Shown: positions 17,412 to 25,383 of the stretch, piece after piece
How positions within the stretch are numbered: the stretch's first letter is position 1
How the letters are laid out: each line of letters begins with the position of its first letter
NCBI RefSeq assembly: GCF_900107925.1
Contig: NZ_FNUJ01000005.1
Coordinates: 372,001 to 436,000 of the forward strand
Source: Amycolatopsis pretoriensis
GTDB taxonomy: Bacteria > Actinomycetota > Actinomycetes > Mycobacteriales > Pseudonocardiaceae
Reading direction: 5' to 3'
Length of the DNA stretch: 64,000 nucleotides
The notes under the pieces: model-generated
The model's database searches: none
Told to the model about the DNA's origin: nothing
What the model saw: only the letters and a program-made list of their open reading frames with translations
Made by a program: the position numbers and the translations under genes

Positions 17412-18707
17412 ATGGTTCTCCGCCACACCGTCGTGGCCGCGCTCGCCGTAGCGGGCATCGTCACCTCGACAACGACGCCGGCCGAGGCGGCGCCCGCGTC
17501 GCACGGCTGCACCGTCCCGGTCATCGGGGCGATCTGCGCGCCGCAAACCGCCGTTCTCGACGGCAATCAGCTGCTACGCACCAAGTTCGCCGCCCTCGTC
17601 GGGGAACGCACGGCCAAGACCGCCCTCGGCAACCTGCTCAAGCAGGCCAAGACCGACCTCACCACCGGACCCTGGAGCGTCACCACCAAGAAACAGGTCT
17701 CGCCCAGCGGCGACAAGCACGACTACCTCAGCCTCGCGCCCTACTGGTGGCCCACCACGCAACCGACCGCCGAGAACCCGTGGGGCTGCCCGTTCGTGCA
17801 GAAGGACGGCCAGCGCAACCCCATCGTCGACGAGATCACCGACCACGCCTACCGCGGCGACGCCTTCGCCGCGATCTACCGGCTCGCGCTCGCCTGGTAT
17901 TACACCGGCGACGCGCGCTACGCCCAGCGCGCGGCTCTCGACCTGCGTACGTGGTTCCTCGACGCGGCCACGAAGATGAACCCGAACATGAACTACGCCC
18001 AGGGCATCCCGTGCAAGGTGGACGGCCGCGGCATCGGCATCATCGAGTTCTCCTACACGCTCACCCAGGTCGTCGACGCCACCGCGATCCTCGCCACCGG
18101 CGCCCCGGGCTGGACGAACACCGACCAAGCCGGCATGACCGGCTGGTACACGCAGTTCCTGACCTGGCTGCGCACCAGCAAGAACGGCACCGACGAGGCC
18201 AAGGCCCAGAACAACCACGGCAGCTTCTACGACATGCTCGCCGCCGCGCTCGCGCTCGGCACCGGCCAGCCGGATCTGGCGAAGACGATCACCCAGGACG
18301 CCGGGCCGAACCGCATCGCGGCGCAGGTCAACGCCGACGGCTACCAGCCGGCGGAAGCCAGCCGGACGCGCAGCTGGCACTACTCCAACTTCAACCTCGT
18401 CGCCCTGACCCGGCTCGCCCAGATCGGCAAGCACGTCGGCGTCGACCTGTGGCACTACACCGCGCCCAGCGGCGCGTCGCTCTTCAAGGCCGTCGACTAC
18501 CTGATCCCGGGCGCGACGACCGGGCAGTGGCCGTACCCCGAGCTGGACTTCCGGCAATACGCCGCGCTGGACGTCCTGCACGCGGCGGCCGACGCCGGCG
18601 ACAAAGCCGCGCGGACGGCGTTGCCGCGCGTGCCCGTCGAACCGGGCGGTGACCTCTACCCGGTACGGCCCGCCGCGGAACAGCTCGACGACATTTCGAC
18701 GTCCTGA
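17412..18707 (+). CDS. Secreted alginate-lyase-family polysaccharide lyase (PL5-like)
   Basis: A 431-residue exported protein with a signal peptide ending near TPAEAAPA (about residue 27). The catalytic alpha/alpha barrel is recognised by DYLSLAPYWWPTTQ, NNHGSFYDMLAAALALG (catalytic Asn-His), SRTRSWHYSNFNL and WPYPELDFRQ. These are hallmarks of the bacterial alginate lyase family PF05426, whose members cleave uronate polymers by beta-elimination. Actinomycete homologues may act on other uronic-acid polysaccharides. No transporter or uronate catabolic gene is nearby. Confidence 0.85.
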   Translation: MVLRHTVVAALAVAGIVTSTTTPAEAAPASHGCTVPVIGAICAPQTAVLDGNQLLRTKFAALVGERTAKTALGNLLKQAKTDLTTGPWSVTTKKQVSPSGDKHDYLSLAPYWWPTTQPTAENPWGCPFVQKDGQRNPIVDEITDHAYRGDAFAAIYRLALAWYYTGDARYAQRAALDLRTWFLDAATKMNPNMNYAQGIPCKVDGRGIGIIEFSYTLTQVVDATAILATGAPGWTNTDQAGMTGWYTQFLTWLRTSKNGTDEAKAQNNHGSFYDMLAAALALGTGQPDLAKTITQDAGPNRIAAQVNADGYQPAEASRTRSWHYSNFNLVALTRLAQIGKHVGVDLWHYTAPSGASLFKAVDYLIPGATTGQWPYPELDFRQYAALDVLHAAADAGDKAARTALPRVPVEPGGDLYPVRPAAEQLDDISTS

Positions 18708-18710
18708 CGA

Positions 18711-18744
18711 AAAGGGCCCGGCCGGGAAAACGGCCGGGCCCTTT
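18711..18744. terminator. Strong bidirectional terminator
   Basis: AAAGGGCCCGGCCG pairs perfectly with its complement across a GGAAAA loop. A-tract and T-tract flank both sides between two convergent genes. Confidence 0.9.
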
Positions 18745-18754
18745 CCTGCGGGAA

Positions 18755-19471
18755 TCAGACGCCCGCGACCTGCGAAATCCAGCTGCGATAACGCGTGATG
18801 TTCGTGTACGCCGTGTTGTTCGACCGGTCGCTCGTCGACGCGACGCCGACCTGGCGGCCGGAAGCGAACATCGGGCCGCCGGAGTCGCCGCCGGCGGTGA
18901 TGCCGTTGACGCGGTTCGCGCACACCGCGACGCCGCCGGTGTAGTCGCTGCAGCCGATCGAGTTCACCCGGACCGTCGCGACCTTCAGGTACCGCGACTG
19001 GCAGTTGATCTCGGAGCCGCACTGGCTGGTCGCGCCCCAGCCGTAGACCGAGACGTTCTGGCCGACCGAGACGTCACCGACGCTGCCGAGCGGCGAGTAG
19101 GTGGCGTTCACCGAGGTCGTGAGCCGGACGATCGCCAGGTCGGCGCTGCCGTTGTAGCGCGTGATCGTCGAGCCGGTGGCCATCGTGCCGCCGCTGGACT
19201 GGTCGAGGCTGCCGATCCGGAAGGTGTACGTCCCGGAGCTGCTGACGCAGTGCTTCGCGGTCAGGATGTACTGCGGCGCGATGATCGTCGCGGTGCAGTT
19301 CTGCTGGCCGTTCACGAACAGCCGGGCCGCCCAGGGGCCGCTCGAGGCGGTGCTGCCGCCGATGATCGACGGCTGGGCCTGCGGGGTGGTCTGGGCCGCC
19401 GCGGGGCCGGCCAGGCCGACGACGGCCAGCGCGGTACTCGCGGCGAGCAGCACGAACTTCCCGAATTTCAC
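18755..19471 (-). CDS. Secreted trypsin-like serine protease
   Basis: A 238-residue chymotrypsin-family protease with signal peptide (ALAVVGLAGPAAAQ) and a short propeptide before the mature N-terminus IIGGSTAS. The catalytic triad is visible: His in LTAKHC, Asp in SADLAIVRL and Ser in GGDSGGP. Six or more Cys suggest disulfides. An AAGGAG ribosome-binding site fits the GTG at 19471; a GTG six bases further upstream overlaps that site and is unlikely to be used. It is probably an extracellular scavenging protease. Confidence 0.92.
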   Translation of the reverse strand: MKFGKFVLLAASTALAVVGLAGPAAAQTTPQAQPSIIGGSTASSGPWAARLFVNGQQNCTATIIAPQYILTAKHCVSSSGTYTFRIGSLDQSSGGTMATGSTITRYNGSADLAIVRLTTSVNATYSPLGSVGDVSVGQNVSVYGWGATSQCGSEINCQSRYLKVATVRVNSIGCSDYTGGVAVCANRVNGITAGGDSGGPMFASGRQVGVASTSDRSNNTAYTNITRYRSWISQVAGV

Positions 19472-19634
19472 GATCACTCCTTTTCGTGCGGAGAGCCCGC
19501 ACGCGAAAGCCGGTGGGGACCGAACGAGAAGAGTGTCCGAGTTTTCGGGGAATGTCCGGAACCGACGAAAGTCCGGTGGCGTCCGTATTTATTTCGCCGA
19601 ATGGACTACGTGCTGTTCCCGTAGTGTTTCGCGC

Positions 19635-20042
19635 TCAACCCACGGGTTGCGGCGCGGTGCGGCGCAGCCAGTAGAGGCCGACGACCGGCAGCACCAGCGG
19701 GATGAACAGGTAGCCCTCGCCGTAGACCGACCAGACCGTCGGGTGCCGGAACGCGGCGGCGTCGACCAGGCTGAGCGTGCCGATGGTCAGCACGCCGAGC
19801 AGTTCGATGGAGCAGGCGGCCAGCGCGACGCGCCACCAGGCGTCGCCGCGCTTGGCCAGCGCGATCGTCGCGACGATGTAGACGGCCGCGGCGAACGCCG
19901 AGAGCAGGTAGGCCAGCGGTGCTTCGTGGAACTTCGTGCCGATCTGGACGCCGGCCCGCGACGTCGCGGCCAGCGCGAAGATCGCGTACACGGCGACGAG
20001 CACCCGTCCGGGGCCGGAGGCCGTCCTACGCTGTTGCTCCAC
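19635..20042 (-). CDS. Integral membrane protein of unknown function
   Basis: A 135-residue protein with four predicted helices (VLVAVYAIFALAATSRAG, YLLSAFAAAVYIVATIAL, VALAACSIELLGVLTIGTL and LFIPLVLPVVGLYWL). A hydrophilic loop between helices 3 and 4 holds FRHPTVWSVYG. Small actinobacterial membrane proteins with this pattern are conserved but uncharacterised. It overlaps the upstream membrane gene by 17 nt, so both are translationally coupled and may form a two-subunit complex. Confidence 0.72.
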   Translation of the reverse strand: MEQQRRTASGPGRVLVAVYAIFALAATSRAGVQIGTKFHEAPLAYLLSAFAAAVYIVATIALAKRGDAWWRVALAACSIELLGVLTIGTLSLVDAAAFRHPTVWSVYGEGYLFIPLVLPVVGLYWLRRTAPQPVG

Positions 20043-20391
20043 TCCACACCTCGTTCAGTCGCAGCACCATCACCGGGATGGCCAGGCAGGCGATGCCGAG
20101 CACGACGGTGCTCGACCGGCTCCGCTCGGCCAGCGCCCAGACGGCGCCGACGGGCAGCACGACCAGGCTGCCGATCAGGTAGGCCAGGTAGGTCGCCAGG
20201 CTGCCCGGCCGGTCGCCGCCGGCGAGCAGCACGATCCCGATCACCAGCTGGACGACCAGCAGGACCTCGACGACCGCGATCCCGATCAGGAGCGGGTTGT
20301 CCGGCAGCCGGTTGCGGGCCGACTGGACGAAGCTCCAGAGCGCGACGAGCGTGGCCGCCGCGGCGACCGTCACGGCGAATCCGAAGATCAC
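20026..20391 (-). CDS. Integral membrane protein of unknown function
   Basis: A 121-residue protein with four predicted helices (IFGFAVTVAAAATLVALWSFV, LIGIAVVEVLLVVQLVIGIVLLAGG, YLAYLIGSLVVLPVGAVWAL and VVLGIACLAIPVMVL). It is the first gene of a two-gene unit with the overlapping membrane protein downstream. No catalytic or transport motif is visible. Confidence 0.72.
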   Translation of the reverse strand: MIFGFAVTVAAAATLVALWSFVQSARNRLPDNPLLIGIAVVEVLLVVQLVIGIVLLAGGDRPGSLATYLAYLIGSLVVLPVGAVWALAERSRSSTVVLGIACLAIPVMVLRLNEVWSGATA

Positions 20392-20841
20392 CCGTTCCTC
20401 CTTCCGGTCCGCCGGCCGTCAACTTACTCCGTGGTACCGGCGGGTCCGTTCGCCGAGGGGGCCGGGGGTGGCCTGGGCCACCTGCGCCGCTCCACAATGG
20501 ACAGGCCAGGCTCGACGAAGTGCCTGCGTGTCTCGTGAGTTGATCACTGGATGGGCTTGATGGCATTCTGCCAATTCGCCGCATTATTCCGCGTAATCTC
20601 TGTGTGGACCTGCGGGAATGTCGGAAAAAGCTTCGTGTTACACCCCGACAGGGTGGTTGGCGATCAGTCAAGAATCACGCTGGGTTCTACTACCGACTGG
20701 TAAGTGACCTTTTTGCCTACCTCGGATAGCCCAGTTGAACCCCCGGGTTGGCGGATAGGCGCGAGGCCGTCCGGCATGGGGGAATATTCCTCGTCCCGGA
20801 GCCGCGGCGCCCCGGGAGAACACACGAAGGGGTATCTTCCG
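20392..20841. other. Intergenic region upstream of the lanthipeptide locus
   Basis: 450 bp between a leftward membrane-gene pair and the rightward LanKC gene. The middle part (about 20560-20720) is noticeably less GC-rich than its flanks and probably holds the divergent promoters. A weak inverted repeat CACCC-N5-GGGTG sits at 20641-20655. I see no convincing coding sequence, and no ramR-like regulator gene. Confidence 0.5.
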
Positions 20842-23406
20842 ATGGACCTGCGCTACGAAGCTTATTGCTTCGCCGACCCGTTGTTCTACGACGAACAACA
20901 GGAAATCGGTGCGCCGGTCGACGATTTCGCCCAGGCCCTGCCGATGCCGGCCGAAGGCTGGATCACCGCCGACCGCGGCGTCTGGCGGGCCCTGAGCCCC
21001 GCGGGCCGCCGGCTTCCGGGGCAGGGCTGGAAGATTCACGTTTCCGCTGGTCTGGACAACGCGCGGCGCGTGCTCGTGCAGGTGCACGAGTACTGTATCG
21101 AGCACTTGATCTCCTACAAGCACCTCCGCTCGCCCATGATCCTGCTCGCCCGGAATTCGAAATACGCTCCCCGTGACGGCAGCGCCAAGCTGATCACCAT
21201 TTACCCGGCTGACGAGGACGAGCTGGAGCGTGTTCTGGAAGATCTGGCGGACCGGCTCGAGGGCGAGCACGGCGCCTATATCCTCAGCGACCTCCGATAC
21301 GGCGACGGCCCGCTGTACGTCCGTTACGGCGGATTCGCCGAACAGTGGGTGGAGCACGACGGCAACCGCGTCCTGGCGATCCGCAAACCGGACGGCACGC
21401 TCGTGCCGGACAAGCGGGAACCGACGTTCTCCGTCCCCGACTGGGTGAAGATTCCGGCCTGTCTGCAGAGCAGCGTCGCCGCACGTAAGAGCGGCGACCC
21501 GGACCAGTTCCCCTACCGGGTGACGCGCTCCTTGCACTTCTCGAACGGTGGCGGCGTCTACCTCGCCGACCCCAAGGCGGGCGGCGAGGAGGTCGTCCTC
21601 AAGGAAGCGCGGCCGCACGCCGGCCTCGACAAGGCGCGCATCGACGCCGTCGAACGGCTGCGCCGCGAGCACGAGGTGCTCGACCGGCTGGCCGACGTCC
21701 CCGGCGTGCCGCGGGTGTTCGAGCACTTCACGGTCTGGGAGCACCACTACCTGGCCATGGAGTACATGCCGGGCAACTCGCTGGGCAACTGGCTGGCCCG
21801 CAACTACCCGCTGACCAGGCGCGGAACGACGGACGCCGACCTCACCGCGTACGCCAAGCGCGCGTTGGATGTCGTCGCTCGCGTCGAGCGGACGGTCGAG
21901 GCGATCCACGCCCGCGGCATCGTGTTCGGCGACCTGCACCCGCTGAACATCCTCATCGACGAGGACGACGACGGCCGGATCTCCCTGATCGACTTCGAAA
22001 TGGCGTTCGACGTCGAGTCCGGCGACCGCCCGGCGTTGGGCGCGCCCGGCTTCCGCGCCCCGGCCGACCGCACCGGCTTCGAGATCGACGAGCACGCGAT
22101 CGCGGCGTTGCGGCTGTGGCTGTTCCTGCCGCTTTCGCAGCTGATGGAGCTCGCGCCGTCGAAGCTGCGCGGCATCGCCGACTTCGCCGAACGCCGGTTC
22201 GCGCTGCCCACGGGGTACGCGGACGCCGCAGTCGCGGTGCTGGCCCCGCGTGACGTCCCCGCGGAGCCGGCACCGGTCCACACCGAGCTCGACCAGGCGA
22301 AACCGGACTGGCCGCTGGTCCGCAAGCAGATCGCCGAAGCGATCCTGGCCAGCGCGACGCCCGAGCGCCAGGACCGGCTGTTCCCGGGCGACATCGAGCA
22401 GTTCCGGGTCGGCGGCGCCTGCTTCGGCGTCGGCGCCGCGGGCGTCCTGCACGCCCTCGACGTCATCGGCGCCGGCCGGTTCCCCGAGCACGAGCGCTGG
22501 CTGATCGATTCGGTCCGCCGTGAACCGCCGACCCGGCCCGGTTTCTTCGACGGCAGCTACGGCATCGCCTACGTCCTGGAGACCTTCGGCCACCACGCCG
22601 AGGCGACCAAGCTGCTGGCGTCGTCCGCGCGGCTCGTCGAGCAGACCACCGACCACGCCCTCGAGGGCGGCCTCGCCGGCATCGGGCTGACCATGCTGCA
22701 CTTCGCGACGGTCCGCCAGGACAACGAGTTCGGCCGCCAAGCTCTGACGACGGCCGTCAGGCTGGCCGAGGCGCTGGAGACGGCGGCGCCGCCGGGCAAC
22801 TTCGCCCGCGCCGGCCTGCTGTCCGGCTGGTCCGGACCGGCGCTGCTGTTCATCCGGCTCTTCGAGCGCACGGGCGAGCCGGCGTGGCTGTCCTTCGCCG
22901 ACCAGGCGCTGTGCCGCGACCTGGAGGAATGCGTCGAGTCCGACGACGGCTCACTGCAGGTCCGCGACGGCGCGGCCCGCACCCTGCCCTACGCCGGCAT
23001 CGGCAGCAGCGGAATCCTGCTGGTCGCCGAGCAGCTGGCCCGGCACCGCCCGGACGCCGAAGCCTGCGAGAGCCTCCCCGGCCTGCGCGAATCGTGCCGC
23101 GGCGAGTTCGTCATCCACCCCGGCCTGCTGTTCGGCCGGTGCGGGCTGGCGGTCGCGCTGAGCATGGACCCGGATCCGTCGCAGCCGATCCGCGCGGCGA
23201 TCGACCTGCACCTGGCGCGGCTGGCCTGGTACGCGGTGCCGTTCAAGGGCGGCCTCGCCTTCCCCGGCAACCAGCTGCTGCGCCTGTCGATGGACGTCAA
23301 GACCGGCAGCGCGGGGATCCTCCTCGCGCTCGCCGCCCTCCTGGACGGCAAGGAGGTGCTGCCCTTCCTGGGCGGCACGCCGTCCCCCCAGACCACCGGT
23401 CGCTGA
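20842..23406 (+). CDS. Class III lanthipeptide synthetase (lyase-kinase-cyclase)
   Basis: An 854-residue trifunctional RamC/LabKC-type enzyme that phosphorylates Ser/Thr of a precursor, eliminates phosphate and cyclises Cys onto the dehydro residues. The start MDLRYEAYCFADPLFYD is the family's characteristic N-terminus of the lyase domain (1 to about 220). The kinase domain (about 225-480) has VVLKEARP, FGDLHPLNILID near 362 and LIDFEMAF, with DFE in place of DFG. The cyclase-like domain (about 490-854) has GWSGPALLF and HPGLLFGRCGL where LanC zinc ligands would be, lacking the Cys-Cys-His set as expected for class III. The ATG at 20842 has AAGGGG in front. It is the first gene of a ramCSAB-like set. 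Confidence 0.93.
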   Translation: MDLRYEAYCFADPLFYDEQQEIGAPVDDFAQALPMPAEGWITADRGVWRALSPAGRRLPGQGWKIHVSAGLDNARRVLVQVHEYCIEHLISYKHLRSPMILLARNSKYAPRDGSAKLITIYPADEDELERVLEDLADRLEGEHGAYILSDLRYGDGPLYVRYGGFAEQWVEHDGNRVLAIRKPDGTLVPDKREPTFSVPDWVKIPACLQSSVAARKSGDPDQFPYRVTRSLHFSNGGGVYLADPKAGGEEVVLKEARPHAGLDKARIDAVERLRREHEVLDRLADVPGVPRVFEHFTVWEHHYLAMEYMPGNSLGNWLARNYPLTRRGTTDADLTAYAKRALDVVARVERTVEAIHARGIVFGDLHPLNILIDEDDDGRISLIDFEMAFDVESGDRPALGAPGFRAPADRTGFEIDEHAIAALRLWLFLPLSQLMELAPSKLRGIADFAERRFALPTGYADAAVAVLAPRDVPAEPAPVHTELDQAKPDWPLVRKQIAEAILASATPERQDRLFPGDIEQFRVGGACFGVGAAGVLHALDVIGAGRFPEHERWLIDSVRREPPTRPGFFDGSYGIAYVLETFGHHAEATKLLASSARLVEQTTDHALEGGLAGIGLTMLHFATVRQDNEFGRQALTTAVRLAEALETAAPPGNFARAGLLSGWSGPALLFIRLFERTGEPAWLSFADQALCRDLEECVESDDGSLQVRDGAARTLPYAGIGSSGILLVAEQLARHRPDAEACESLPGLRESCRGEFVIHPGLLFGRCGLAVALSMDPDPSQPIRAAIDLHLARLAWYAVPFKGGLAFPGNQLLRLSMDVKTGSAGILLALAALLDGKEVLPFLGGTPSPQTTGR

Positions 23407-23443
23407 CCGGCGGACCCCGAAGGAAACGAAGGAAGGAACACCG

Positions 23444-23587
23444 ATGGAACTCGTTCTGGACCTGCAGGCCATGGAGACCCCCGAGGTGCTCGACGGCGGC
23501 CACGGTGGCGGTGGCGGCGGCACGTCGAACCTCAGCCTGCTGGCCTCCTGCGCCGACAGCACCATCAGCCTGCTGACCTGCCACTGA
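23444..23587 (+). CDS. Class III lanthipeptide precursor peptide (RamS/LanA-like)
   Basis: A 47-codon gene between LanKC and the ABC transporters, with GGAAGG seven bases before its ATG. The leader begins MELVLDLQ, carrying the LxLQ-type helix recognised by class III synthetases. It ends in a glycine-rich stretch (GGHGGGGGG, residues 18-26). The core has two ring motifs: SNLSLLASC (Ser28, Ser31, Cys36) and STISLLTC (Ser39, Ser42, Cys46). The second is the canonical SxxSxxxC; the first has one extra residue before Cys. Labionin or lanthionine rings are expected. The product would resemble SapB/AmfS-type morphogenetic or surfactant peptides (inference). Confidence 0.92.
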   Translation: MELVLDLQAMETPEVLDGGHGGGGGGTSNLSLLASCADSTISLLTCH

Positions 23588-23626
23588 CCTGGCGGTTCGC
23601 CGGCATGTAGTGCCGAGGTGAAGGGT

Positions 23627-23661
23627 GCGGGAGCGGCACAGGCCAAGTGCGCCGCTCCCGC
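23627..23661 (+). terminator. Attenuator hairpin between precursor and transporter genes
   Basis: GCGGGAGCGGC pairs with GCCGCTCCCGC (11 bp, 13-nt loop) 40 bp after the precursor stop and is followed by CTCTTCATT. It probably stops much of the transcription so that precursor mRNA exceeds transporter mRNA. Confidence 0.65.
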
Positions 23662-23715
23662 CTCTTCATTCTGGCCCCGGTACCGCCTCGGCGGTACCTC
23701 GTCCGAAGGAGTGAG

Positions 23716-25383
23716 ATGCGCGGCTCCGCCGATCGGTTGCTGGCCCGGGTGGCCGGGCTCGATCGCCCCCGGCTGGCCGCCGTCGTGGGTACCGCGCTGG
23801 TCGCCACCGCGGCCGGCCTGCTCCTTCCCGGCGCGCTCGCGGCAGCGGTCGACAGCGTTGTCGCGGGCCGCCGGAGCTGGCCCGAGGTCTCCTGGCTGCT
23901 GCTGGTCGGCGGCGCGGAGATCGCGGCCGACGTCGTAGGCGGCATTCTGACCACTCGCCTCACGGCGACGGCGTCCGCGTGGCTGCGCCGCAAGGTGTCC
24001 GACAAGCTCTTCGCGGTCGGCACCCGTTCCCGCTTCGCCGAGGGCGACGCGATCAGTCGCCTCACCGGCGACTGCGTCGGCGCCGGCGGCATCGTCACGA
24101 TCGTCGTCCAGTGCGGCTCGATGCTGGTCATCTCGACCGGCGCGGTGGTCCTGCTCGCCCTGCTGGACTGGCGGCTCGCGCTCGTCTTCCTGGGCAGCAT
24201 CCCGTTCGCGCTGCTGCTGGCCCGCAGCCACCTCCGCCGCACCGCCGACGACGTCCTCACCTACCAGCGGGTGTCCGGCGAGCTGGCGGCTCGGATGGTC
24301 GACGCGGTCGCCGGCCTCCGCACGATCGCCGCGTCCGGCACCGCCGACCGTGAAGCCGAGCGGGTCCTGCGCCCTCTGCCAAAGCTGACGCTCGCCGGCC
24401 AGGGCCTCTGGCGCACCCAGGCCCGGATGGTCTGGCGCGCCGGCCTGCTGACACCGGCGGTGGAACTGTCCGTGCTCGCCGCGGCCGGCTTCGGTGTCCT
24501 CGCGGGCAGGCTCAGCATCGGCGACGTCGTGGCCACCCTCGGCTACGTCGCCCTCGGGCTCGGCCTGGTCACCCAGATCCCACTGCTCACCATGCTGTCC
24601 CGGGCGCGCGGCTGCGCCGAACGGCTCGTCGAGGTCCTCGACGAGCCCGAACCCGTGCCCGGCAAGCTCCCGCTCCTCCCCGGCGACGGCACTGTCGACC
24701 TCCGCCACGTCGGAGTCACGGGCGCGCTGACGGAGATCGACCTCCGCATCGACGGCGGCACATTCCTCGCGGTCGTCGGCCGTTCGGGCGCGGGCAAGTC
24801 CGCGCTGGCCGGTGTGCTCGGCGGACTGATCACGCCCGACGAAGGCCAGGTTCTCCTCGACGGCCGCCCGCTCGAACGCATCCGCCGCGAGGAGCTGCGC
24901 GCGGTCATCGGCTACGCCTTCGAACGGCCCGCCCTGCTCGGCGCCACGGTCGCCGACGCCGTCGGCTACGGCTCCTGGGCCGGCGAGTCCGCCATCCGCA
25001 CCGCCTGCCGGATCGCGCAGGTCGACGAGGTCGTCGTCCGCCTGCCTGACGGCTATCACACGCCATTGACCGAGACGCCGCTTTCGGGCGGAGAAGCCCA
25101 GCGGCTCGGGTTGGCCCGCGCAATCGTGCACAGCCCGCGCGTCCTGATCTTCGACGACGCCACGGCCAGCCTCGACACGGTCACCGAGGCCGCGGTCGAG
25201 TGCGCGATGGCCGGCGCGTTGCCCGGCCGTACACGTGTCGTCGTGACCCACCGCGCCGGCACCGCCGCCCGGGCCGACCTGGTGGTCTGGCTCGAAGAGG
25301 GCCGGATCCGCGCGGTGGCCCCGCACGCCGCGCTCTGGCAGGAGCCCGGATATCGAGGCGTCTTCACGGAGGACGACGAGTGA
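23716..25383 (+). CDS. ABC half-transporter (RamA-like), membrane plus ATPase
   Basis: A 555-residue fusion of a six-helix membrane domain (about 15-310) and an ATPase domain (about 330-555). Walker A is GRSGAGKSA near 355, the signature is LSGGEAQR near 456, Walker B is VLIFDDATA near 476 and the switch His is in VVVTHRAG. In Walker B the catalytic Glu is replaced by Asp, suggesting that this nucleotide site may be degenerate in the heterodimer. There is no C39 peptidase domain at the N-terminus, so leader cleavage is not done here. An AAGGAG site precedes the ATG. It is co-translated with the next half-transporter. Confidence 0.9.
   Translation: MRGSADRLLARVAGLDRPRLAAVVGTALVATAAGLLLPGALAAAVDSVVAGRRSWPEVSWLLLVGGAEIAADVVGGILTTRLTATASAWLRRKVSDKLFAVGTRSRFAEGDAISRLTGDCVGAGGIVTIVVQCGSMLVISTGAVVLLALLDWRLALVFLGSIPFALLLARSHLRRTADDVLTYQRVSGELAARMVDAVAGLRTIAASGTADREAERVLRPLPKLTLAGQGLWRTQARMVWRAGLLTPAVELSVLAAAGFGVLAGRLSIGDVVATLGYVALGLGLVTQIPLLTMLSRARGCAERLVEVLDEPEPVPGKLPLLPGDGTVDLRHVGVTGALTEIDLRIDGGTFLAVVGRSGAGKSALAGVLGGLITPDEGQVLLDGRPLERIRREELRAVIGYAFERPALLGATVADAVGYGSWAGESAIRTACRIAQVDEVVVRLPDGYHTPLTETPLSGGEAQRLGLARAIVHSPRVLIFDDATASLDTVTEAAVECAMAGALPGRTRVVVTHRAGTAARADLVVWLEEGRIRAVAPHAALWQEPGYRGVFTEDDE

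Noticed and set aside
20392..20841. ramR-like regulator upstream of the lanthipeptide synthetase
   Set aside because: No open frame with a receiver or LuxR domain exists in the gap or in the two membrane genes upstream.
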